Shown: positions 1 through 5,018 of the stretch, in pieces
How the letters are laid out: each line of letters starts with the position of its first letter
Numbering within the stretch: the first letter of the stretch is position 1
Source: JAVVUQ01 sp036653075
Lineage (GTDB): Bacteria; Bacillota; Clostridia; Christensenellales; CAG-314
Length of the DNA: 6,932 nucleotides
Direction: 5' to 3'
Assembly (NCBI GenBank): GCA_036653075.1
Contig: JAVVUQ010000080.1
Coordinates: forward strand, 1-6,932
The notes under the pieces: model-generated
Database searches by the model: none
Told to the model about the DNA's origin: nothing
What the model saw: the letters and a program-made list of their open reading frames with translations, nothing else
Translations under genes and position numbers: made by a program

Positions 1-276
1 CTTGCTGACTATTTCGGTGTTTCTGTTGATTATCTTTTAGGTAGCAGCTTAGAAGACATATTTAAAAATTTTATCAACAATCATTACGGCGACTTTGTTC
101 GAGATGCAATTGATTCCGAGGGTGATGTATATGAACAGCACTCTTCTACATCTTCGACCGTAGTCAAATTTGATATTGTCAAAATACTTCAAGATGTCAA
201 CGATCTTGCATCGCTAAAACATATTCTTGCTACTGCAAAACTTGAACAAGCTAAACTTGATTTCAAAGAGGACTGA
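1..276 (+). CDS. Cro/CI-type (XRE) helix-turn-helix repressor, C-terminal part
   Basis: This is an open frame from the left edge to a TGA at 274-276, giving 92 visible residues; the start lies outside the window. The first residues, LADYFGVSVDYLLG, are the typical last helix of the XRE/Cro-CI DNA-binding domain, so the recognition helices lie just off the left edge. The remaining ~75 residues are polar, with a Ser/Thr-rich stretch (around residues 47-53) and a helical tail ending KLEQAKLDFKED. No peptidase or other known domain is recognised in this tail. In the family, such proteins repress phage or integrative-element promoters. The next gene begins 3 bases downstream and its ribosome binding site lies inside this gene, so the two are almost certainly cotranscribed. 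Role as the element's repressor is inferred from the motif and the nearby integrase. Confidence 0.85.
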   Translation, partial: LADYFGVSVDYLLGSSLEDIFKNFINNHYGDFVRDAIDSEGDVYEQHSSTSSTVVKFDIVKILQDVNDLASLKHILATAKLEQAKLDFKED

Positions 277-279
277 TTT

Positions 280-873
280 ATGAAAAAAAGATTGCTAATA
301 AGTATACTGTTATTGATTGCTATTCTCATACTCTCTGCCTGCTCTCAAGCTGGAGGTTCTGTGTACACTATTACTTATCATTGTAACGGCGGAACAACCG
401 ACACTATCAATCCTACAGCTTTCAATGCCTCTACCCCCTCATTCAATATTTACAATCCTACAAGGGAGGGCTATGTATTTGTAGGATGGTCTATATATGA
501 AGACTTATCCGATCCCGTTCTTAACTTGAATATACCAAATGGGAGTACATACTCACGTTCCTACTATGCTGTATGGAGACAACTTGCAAGAATAGACATA
601 TCAATCTATGGGGTATCGGTATTCACAGTAAATACCAAAACCACTTATGCGGAGATAGGTGCCACTGCTTCCATCACATTAGTGCTTAATGCTTCTGCTG
701 AAGGAACATACGTTTCGTGGGAATATTATGATGAATCCTTAGGAGAGTCAGCCTCTACAGTAAAGCCCGCTCACGGTTTAATGCTCGGCAATAAGACTAT
801 ACTTGTGCAAGTTACCCATATGTGTCACAGTATTATCGTTATTGTTTACGATATGTACCAAGCCGATGTATAA
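280..873 (+). CDS. Lipoprotein with an InlB/Listeria-Bacteroides-type repeat, candidate element accessory protein
   Basis: A 197-residue predicted surface lipoprotein. Residues 1-20 form a signal peptide (MKKR then a Leu/Ile core) ending in the lipobox LSAC, with Cys21 as the lipidated residue. Residues ~29-100 resemble one Listeria-Bacteroides (InlB B-type) repeat: YTITYHCNGG, then NPTREGYVFVGW, then a closing YYAVWR. Residues ~103-192 are beta-rich and may be an Ig-like domain, but I do not recognise the family. AGAGGA at 267-272, inside the upstream repressor gene, sits 7 bases before the ATG. The gene lies between repressor and integrase, a position where temperate phages can carry superinfection-exclusion lipoproteins (for example Ltp of TP-J34). 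That role is inference from position; no sequence kinship to Ltp is seen. It could equally be an adhesin-like accessory protein. Confidence 0.85.
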   Translation: MKKRLLISILLLIAILILSACSQAGGSVYTITYHCNGGTTDTINPTAFNASTPSFNIYNPTREGYVFVGWSIYEDLSDPVLNLNIPNGSTYSRSYYAVWRQLARIDISIYGVSVFTVNTKTTYAEIGATASITLVLNASAEGTYVSWEYYDESLGESASTVKPAHGLMLGNKTILVQVTHMCHSIIVIVYDMYQADV

Positions 874-952
874 TTTTTGTAAAATCTTTTGTTTATGTCA
901 TCAATTTAAAAGTTAAGAATGCGACGTGACTTTATTAACGATCTATCGAATT

Positions 953-958
953 AGGAGG
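953..958 (+). promoter_or_regulatory. Ribosome binding site of the integrase
   Basis: A perfect AGGAGG lies 5 bases before the ATG at 964. It fixes the integrase start and suggests strong translation. The 90-base gap after the lipoprotein gene (874-963) shows no convincing promoter or terminator, so the integrase may be read through from the upstream genes. Confidence 0.8.
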
Positions 959-963
959 TAATA

Positions 964-2055
964 ATGGCGCTATATACGAGACAAACTAAAAAAGGTAAAT
1001 TTTACGGAGTTCGTTTTCGATTAGTTGAGGATGGCAAGGTAGTGATGAAAAACTTATCACCATTTAAAACACAATCTGAAGCAAAACGAGCCGAGTTTGA
1101 ATATAGACAACAATATGAGAAAAGAAACGAAGTAAAAACGGCGTCAAATACAACTTTTGGCGAACTCCACGAAGCTTATAAGACATATGCAATTAATAAC
1201 CTTGCTCCATCAACTGCCTATGATTACTTCAACATCGCGGATATGTATTTTTTACCGATTTTTAAGGATAAGATAATATCAGCTATTAATAAAAAAATGT
1301 TAAGCGATTGGCAGGATAGTTTGCCTTCAGATCTGTCCTATAAATATAAAAAGAAAATACGTACATCTCTGTCTTCAATTTTTGTTTATGCGTTAAACAA
1401 GGACCTAATTGAGTCAAACCCGCTAACAAATGTCGAAAAAATGAAAAATAAAACTCAACCTCGCCAGATGGAATTCTGGACAAAAGCTGAGTTTGATAAA
1501 TTTATATACTGTGTTAACGATCCTCTTTACAAAGCATTATTCACATTTTTATATGCATCTGGATGCAGAAAAGGAGAAGCCTTTGCACTGCGTTGGGCAG
1601 ACGTAAATTTTGAGACACAAACGGTACGTATCTCAAAAAGCCTTACTAAAAAAGGCCAAAACTTTGCCAGAGCGATGAATATAGAAATTAAAGAAACAAC
1701 CAAAAATAAAAAGCTTGCTGACATATATATGCCGCAAACTTGCTTAGAATTCATGAAGGTTTTGCCTCGAGGGGAATATGTTTTTGGGTGCGAAAAATCG
1801 CTTTCGGAGAATACGGTATCGAGAGCCTTTAACAGAGCAATTCAAGAATCTGGAGTGAAACGAATTAGAATGCACGATCTCAGACATAGCTGCGCTGCTT
1901 TAATTATCTCAACATCGACATCAGAGTTATCAGTCCTCTACGCTTTAGCAGACAGATTACGTGACAGCGTCGATCAAATCCTCAAAACATATGGGCACTT
2001 GTTCCCCTCTCGTCAAGCCGAAATAATTAAAACATTTGATAGCTTGTTTCTATAA
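964..2055 (+). CDS. int: Tyrosine recombinase, phage-type site-specific integrase
   Basis: A 363-residue integrase, a normal length for three-domain phage or conjugative-element enzymes. Residues ~1-55 form an arm-type DNA-binding domain (KKGKFYGVRFRL ... KTQSEAKRAEFEYRQQY). Residues ~63-160 are the SAM-like core-binding domain. Residues ~170-360 are the catalytic domain. Visible active-site residues are Arg202 in SGCRKGEA, a likely beta-hairpin Lys near 247-250 (TTKNKK), His304 and Arg307 in MHDLRHS, and the nucleophile Tyr343 in KTYGHLF. The usual LGH motif, about 9-10 residues before the tyrosine, is replaced by LRD (332-334), so the second His/Trp is absent. The enzyme would cut and rejoin attachment sites to insert and excise the element. 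The putative core lies 126 bases past the stop, as expected for an integrase at the element's end. Confidence 0.95.
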   Translation: MALYTRQTKKGKFYGVRFRLVEDGKVVMKNLSPFKTQSEAKRAEFEYRQQYEKRNEVKTASNTTFGELHEAYKTYAINNLAPSTAYDYFNIADMYFLPIFKDKIISAINKKMLSDWQDSLPSDLSYKYKKKIRTSLSSIFVYALNKDLIESNPLTNVEKMKNKTQPRQMEFWTKAEFDKFIYCVNDPLYKALFTFLYASGCRKGEAFALRWADVNFETQTVRISKSLTKKGQNFARAMNIEIKETTKNKKLADIYMPQTCLEFMKVLPRGEYVFGCEKSLSENTVSRAFNRAIQESGVKRIRMHDLRHSCAALIISTSTSELSVLYALADRLRDSVDQILKTYGHLFPSRQAEIIKTFDSLFL

Positions 2056-2079
2056 TTTCTTGGAACATTTCTTGGAACA
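2056..2079 (+). repeat. Two tandem 12-bp repeats after the integrase, possible arm-type integrase sites
   Basis: Two perfect, directly adjacent copies of TTTCTTGGAACA begin at the base after the integrase stop codon (2056-2067 and 2068-2079). They lie between the integrase and the putative attachment core. Short direct repeats in this position are typical arm-type binding sites for the N-terminal domain of this integrase family. The repeat is seen in the sequence; the binding role is inferred. Confidence 0.55.
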
Positions 2080-2180
2080 TTTTTATAAAGTATAGTAGCC
2101 TTTTATGTGGTTTATTGTGTTTATTTGCGGTATATTTGCCGATAGCGCGCCATTTAAACGGTATTTAACCCCTATTGGGA
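2080..2180. other. Non-coding spacer between integrase and attachment core
   Basis: No credible reading frame or RNA gene is seen. It is AT-rich with one GC-rich patch around 2140-2152 containing GCGCGC. No clear terminator hairpin with a T-run is visible for the integrase. A short stem GGGA-GAA-TCCC (2177-2187) overlaps the left edge of the core. The stretch probably forms one arm of the attachment site. Confidence 0.5.
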
Positions 2181-2200
2181 GAATCCCCTCATCTCCACCA
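2181..2200 (+). other. Putative attachment-site core: tRNA/tmRNA 3' end fragment, element right boundary
   Basis: The 20 bases GAATCCCCTCATCTCCACCA have the form of a tRNA or tmRNA 3' end: end of the T-loop, 3' strand of the T-stem, the 7-base acceptor strand CATCTCC, discriminator A and an encoded CCA. Upstream bases do not complete the gene: TTGGGA stands where the GGTTC of the T-arm should be, and no GGAGATG-like 5' strand lies about 75 bases before. This is what an integrase target leaves at the far end of an element, with the intact RNA gene expected to the left of the window. I favour tmRNA (ssrA) or a tRNA but cannot decide from 20 bases. Confidence 0.6.
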
Positions 2201-2218
2201 AACCAAATTTACCAATAA

Positions 2219-2243
2219 ACACAAGGGGACGGGGGATTGTGCT
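2219..2243 (+). repeat. Left terminal inverted repeat of the RAYT element
   Basis: ACACAAGGGGACGGGGG followed by ATTGTGCT. It is the inverse of 3110-3134 with two mismatches just inside the G5 run. Within the repeat, CACAA at 2220-2224 can pair with TTGTG at 2237-2241, leaving a 12-base G-rich loop. Confidence 0.8.
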
Positions 2244-2244
2244 G

Positions 2245-2988
2245 TTATATGTATCTAATTATGGATATCGGCACACCTGTTATCCTTGCTGCTTGTCGAA
2301 TGCTTATCCCGTTTATTTTCATTATTTTAGACAATATTTCATTTCGCTGTTCTTTATCTAATTGCATTATGTTATAAATATTTATATCTTTTAATGTTTC
2401 CTTTATTTTTGCTTGCATTTTTTCATCTGTATACGCTATTTTGCTTTCCCACTCTAAATATTCGTTGGATTCATTTTCTTCCATAAATTTTATCAGTTGT
2501 TCTTTTAAAACATTTCGTAGTATTGTGTCGTTAACAAAACTTTCTTTACCATTAATCAGCAAATTTGCGCTACTCCACTGATATTCCCATACGTTATCGC
2601 ATAACATTGCCTTTAACGGATTTTGAAATATATATCTGGCGCAACATAATAAATACATATCATCTTCTATCGGTTCGCTTTTGAACCTATCTTGAAATAA
2701 GTTGCCTATTCTTTCATATTTTCTATTATACCAAAAGACATAACTTGACAGCGCTTTTCTAATTATATTGCTTATTGACGTCGTTTTTTCTTTAACTAAT
2801 AAATGCACATGATTGCACATTATGCAAAAAGCAACAAGGTCAAAATCATTTTGCTTTTTAATTAGCTTAAATCGATTTAAAAGGACTACCTTATCTTCAT
2901 CGTCATAAAACAAATTTTGCTTATTGATTCCTCTTAATACAATATGGTAATATCCGCTTTCGCTTTTTTTTCTTGCTATTCTCGGCAT
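2245..2988 (-). CDS. REP-associated tyrosine transposase (Y1_Tnp / IS200-like HUH family)
   Basis: A 247-residue single-strand DNA transposase of the RAYT class. The N-terminus MPRIARKKSESGYYHIVLRG is the family opening. The HUH metal-binding pair is H60-V-H62 in CNHVHLLV, and a conserved Tyr119 in RYIFQNPLKA is the likely nucleophile. The element NLFQDRFKSEP (96-106) and the WSS motif (138-140) are also typical. Residues ~210-247 form a DnaA-C/HTH-like tail (GISIRQAARITGVP) that stops soon after, so the C-terminus may be slightly short. AGGAG at 2997-3001, 8 bases before the ATG, supports the start. In the family these proteins cut and join single-stranded DNA at REP-type hairpins; here the flanking G-rich inverted repeats are the natural candidates. 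All motifs seem intact, so it may be active. Confidence 0.92.
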   Translation of the reverse strand: MPRIARKKSESGYYHIVLRGINKQNLFYDDEDKVVLLNRFKLIKKQNDFDLVAFCIMCNHVHLLVKEKTTSISNIIRKALSSYVFWYNRKYERIGNLFQDRFKSEPIEDDMYLLCCARYIFQNPLKAMLCDNVWEYQWSSANLLINGKESFVNDTILRNVLKEQLIKFMEENESNEYLEWESKIAYTDEKMQAKIKETLKDINIYNIMQLDKEQRNEILSKIMKINGISIRQAARITGVPISIIRYI

Positions 2989-3009
2989 TTAACTGACTCC
3001 TATTGATAA

Positions 3010-3099
3010 ATAATAACAAATGAACAAGTTGCTTATTGATAATAATGACAAACAAACAAGTTGCTTATTAATAATGACAAACAAACAAGTCGCTTAACA
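3010..3099. repeat. Three tandem 29-32-bp repeats upstream of the RAYT gene
   Basis: Three head-to-tail copies lie at about 3010-3041, 3042-3070 and 3071-3099. They share the pattern ATAATGACAAACAAACAAG followed by TTGCTTATT. Copies 2 and 3 match almost perfectly over 25 bases at a 29-base period; copy 1 is more divergent with a 32-base offset. They sit between the transposase start and the right inverted repeat, so they could be protein-binding or regulatory sites of the element. There are no spacers, so this is not CRISPR. Confidence 0.75.
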
Positions 3100-3109
3100 A
3101 TAATTTGAT

Positions 3110-3134
3110 AGCACACACCCCCGTCCCCTTGTGT
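3110..3134 (-). repeat. Right terminal inverted repeat of the RAYT element
   Basis: Read on the - strand this is ACACAAGGGGACGGGGG followed by TGTGTGCT, matching the left end at 23 of 25 positions. The dprA stop codon begins 5 bases further right, so dprA transcripts run straight into this end. Confidence 0.8.
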
Positions 3135-3139
3135 TGGTG

Positions 3140-4222
3140 TTATACTTTTTTATAATAATTTGATGGCAGTTTTTTAATATATCCCATTATTTCCATACAT
3201 ACCAGCAGCGAATTTAAAGTCGATACTGGCATTTTTGTTCGTTCAATTATGTCGTCAAAATGGCCGCTTCCATTTTCTAAAGCATCAATAATGGCATTTT
3301 CTTCCTCTGATAATGATTGTGTTGTATTTGAAGTTTCTTGCTTATTAAATTTATAAACTATATTTAATGAATTATAAATATCCTGTGGTTGCGTTACCAT
3401 AATCGCTTTCATATCTCTAATCAATGCATTCGTTCCCTTTGATGCAAAAGAGAATATTTCACCAGGTAAAGCAAAGATTTCTTTCCCTTGTTCCGCAGCA
3501 AAATTGCACAAAGTCATTGTTCCGCTATTTTCGCCCGCTTCAACGAGCAAGATGCCTTCGCTTATTCCGGTTATTAGCCGATTATTTTGAACTATATTAA
3601 AGCCTTGATTTACTGCGTCCATAGGTAATGAAGATGCCAATAAATTATTATTAGAATAGCTATTATAAGTTAATAATTGCGCTTGAGTCATTGAGTTTAA
3701 ACCGCACGGCATAAATATTAGCGCTCCATTTAAATCAGCCGCTTTTTTCATAGCTATATATTCAATGCCTTCCGTTCCGCTTCCACAGATTATCAAACCT
3801 GCACTACTCAATTCACTTGAAAACCACTCAGCCGCTTTTCTTCCATATGAAGTTGAACGCCTTGTTCCTATAATAGCAAAACATTTCTTATTAAAAAACT
3901 GTTTATTTCCTCTATAATACAAAATGTATGGAGCATCTTCAATATATGCAAACGAATGCGGATAATCCGCTTCGCCATTAACTATCCACTCAATATTAGC
4001 CGATTTATAGCGATTTGATATATTGTCATAGTAATTTTGATTCATTACCGCGCATAGTTCATTAAATTTTTCACTACCTAACAATAATTCCGCTTTTAAA
4101 TTATGACAAAAATATCTAAAAAAGTTTTCGTCGCTTTTGAACAATTCAAATAATTTATAAGCTTTATTTGAAGAAACCATTTTTTCGGAAAGTATCAAAG
4201 AACTTTTTTTACAGTTAATCAT
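3140..4222 (-). CDS. dprA: Divergent DprA/Smf DNA-processing protein
   Basis: A 360-residue DprA homologue of usual length. The family loads RecA onto single-stranded DNA during uptake and recombination. Residues ~1-75 are an unconserved helical N-terminus. The Rossmann-like core spans ~95-290 (LYYRGN, IIGTRRSTSYG at 118-127, GILLVEAGENSGTM, EIFALPGEIFS). Residues ~305-360 are a C-terminal winged helix (EENAIIDALENG ... MEIMGYIKKL). Several signatures have drifted: the usual SGxAxGIDxxAH reads GSGTEGIEYIAM, and FPxRNR reads IVQNNR. Start choice: an ATG 39 bases upstream (4261) is in frame, but only 4222 has a good site, GAGGG 7 bases before it. The gene follows a GNAT gene after 58 bases on the same strand. 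It could be a functional DprA with relaxed motifs or a repurposed paralogue. Confidence 0.88.
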   Translation of the reverse strand: MINCKKSSLILSEKMVSSNKAYKLFELFKSDENFFRYFCHNLKAELLLGSEKFNELCAVMNQNYYDNISNRYKSANIEWIVNGEADYPHSFAYIEDAPYILYYRGNKQFFNKKCFAIIGTRRSTSYGRKAAEWFSSELSSAGLIICGSGTEGIEYIAMKKAADLNGALIFMPCGLNSMTQAQLLTYNSYSNNNLLASSLPMDAVNQGFNIVQNNRLITGISEGILLVEAGENSGTMTLCNFAAEQGKEIFALPGEIFSFASKGTNALIRDMKAIMVTQPQDIYNSLNIVYKFNKQETSNTTQSLSEEENAIIDALENGSGHFDDIIERTKMPVSTLNSLLVCMEIMGYIKKLPSNYYKKV

Positions 4223-4229
4223 ATTTTTT

Positions 4230-4234
4230 CCCTC
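4230..4234 (-). promoter_or_regulatory. Ribosome binding site that decides the dprA start
   Basis: GAGGG on the - strand lies 7 bases before the ATG at 4222-4220. No Shine-Dalgarno sequence precedes the alternative in-frame ATG at 4261, so the shorter form is preferred. Confidence 0.65.
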
Positions 4235-4280
4235 ATAGGTATTTGCTTTAATTAAAAACAATATAATTACAATAAATTAA

Positions 4281-4919
4281 TCACAATTTGTAGTCTTTAA
4301 TGTTAGAAATATACGTTTCAATAACACTTTGCGTATGCGGTAGGTCAGAATGCACAAAACTTACGGCATTTCTTACAATGCTTTTTAATTTGGTTGATTC
4401 AATAACTTTACATTCTTTATGCGCAATTACCAAAAATTCCATTTGCTGTTTACCCTCGGGCGTCGGCATATAATAGGTAAATGGTATTGAAACGGCTCCT
4501 AACTTCATATAAAAACGTCTACGTCTATTTTCATCGCTATTTTCATCGTTATTTGTCCTCTCTATTTCGCCAACTAATGACTTTCCGCTATATAAACAAT
4601 CACACATTTTTTTAATAAAAATACTACCTATTCCACTTGAACGCTTATGCTTGTCCACTGCAAAATAATCTAAAAAAAACATTTCTTCTTCCACATAAAC
4701 TAACGCATAACCTGCAACACGCTCTCTTTCTTCAATATATCTCGCTATTATTAGCTTGTATTTTTGTGATTCATCTGATAACATAACATTAAGCTTTTCA
4801 AAAGTTTTACGCTCTTCAATAGGAAAATCTTCTGCGTATTGATTTTCAATACATTTTAATTCTGCTTTATCCGCTTCATAAATAATAATTTCATTATTTG
4901 TATCTCTATCTCTTTCCAT
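4281..4919 (-). CDS. GNAT-family N-acetyltransferase
   Basis: A 212-residue GNAT protein, expected to move an acetyl group from acetyl-CoA to an unknown amine. Beta-strand 4 is FFLDYFAV (81-88). The acetyl-CoA pyrophosphate loop is KRSSGIGSIF (R93, G96, G98), the canonical R/QxxGxG/A motif. A later FYMKLGA (136-142) matches the family's C-terminal motif B. The ~65 residues after the core are longer than in a minimal GNAT and may shape the substrate pocket. A charged patch, NNDENSDENRRRR (123-135), interrupts the core. It is not RimI-like enough to name. Gene order is KamB-like, GNAT, dprA on one strand, so cotranscription with dprA is possible; no functional link is evident. The ribosome binding site is unusually far from the start. 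Confidence 0.82.
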   Translation of the reverse strand: MERDRDTNNEIIIYEADKAELKCIENQYAEDFPIEERKTFEKLNVMLSDESQKYKLIIARYIEERERVAGYALVYVEEEMFFLDYFAVDKHKRSSGIGSIFIKKMCDCLYSGKSLVGEIERTNNDENSDENRRRRFYMKLGAVSIPFTYYMPTPEGKQQMEFLVIAHKECKVIESTKLKSIVRNAVSFVHSDLPHTQSVIETYISNIKDYKL

Positions 4920-4933
4920 TTTTTATAAACATT

Positions 4934-4938
4934 CCTCC
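4934..4938 (-). promoter_or_regulatory. Distant ribosome binding site of the GNAT gene
   Basis: A clean GGAGG on the - strand lies 14 A/T-rich bases before the ATG at 4919, longer than the usual 5-9. A nearer ATG at 4932 is out of frame, so 4919 remains the best start. Translation may be weakened by this spacing. Confidence 0.5.
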
Positions 4939-4961
4939 AAATCAATTTATACTAATTCTAT

Positions 4962-5018
4962 ATTATCAATAACTTATATAATTATCAATAACTTATATAA
5001 TTATCAATAACTTACAAT
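4962..5018. repeat. Three tandem 19-bp repeats between the GNAT and KamB-like genes
   Basis: Two perfect copies of ATTATCAATAACTTATATA (4962-4980, 4981-4999) are followed by a third that diverges at its end (5000-5018). The stop codon and the last two codons of the KamB-like gene lie inside the third copy, so the array begins within that gene. Read on the - strand each unit contains TTGATA, a -35-like box upstream of the GNAT gene, but no well-spaced strong -10 accompanies it. Confidence 0.85.

Larger units (their letters stand above)
2219..3134 (-). mobile_element. REP-associated tyrosine transposase (RAYT) element with terminal inverted repeats
   Basis: A 916-base unit bounded by imperfect inverted repeats at 2219-2243 and 3110-3134. 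The outer 17 bases, ACACAAGGGGACGGGGG, match perfectly and 23 of 25 match overall. It holds one Y1/HUH transposase gene and a set of tandem repeats between the gene start and the right end. Each end can also fold on itself (CACAA/TTGTG on the left, ACACA/TGTGT on the right) around a G-rich loop, as in the REP-like hairpins this protein class works on. The right end lies 5 bases from the dprA stop codon and the left end 18 bases from the putative attachment core. No flanking target duplication is apparent. Confidence 0.65.

Noticed and set aside
1286..1754. Two reading frames of 65 and 75 codons on the - strand within the integrase gene
   Set aside because: They lie opposite well-conserved integrase coding sequence, have no ribosome binding site context and resemble no known protein.
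2126..2200. A complete tRNA gene ending in CCA
   Set aside because: Only the last ~20 bases fit. No complementary 5' acceptor strand, D-arm or anticodon arm can be built upstream, and the T-loop 5' half is wrong.
3010..3099. Tandem repeats of CRISPR-like unit length
   Set aside because: The copies are directly adjacent without spacers, periods differ (32 and 29), and no cas gene is present.
3110..3134. Rho-independent terminator for dprA
   Set aside because: The possible hairpin has only a 5-bp stem with a large G-rich loop and no T-run follows on the - strand. It is better explained as the RAYT element's end.
4223..4261. N-terminal extension of DprA from the ATG at 4261
   Set aside because: No Shine-Dalgarno precedes that ATG, whereas the internal ATG at 4222 has GAGGG at 7 bases.
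4962..5018. 19-bp repeats as replication iterons or an origin
   Set aside because: No replication initiator gene or DnaA-box cluster is nearby; the array runs into a coding end and looks like local slippage.
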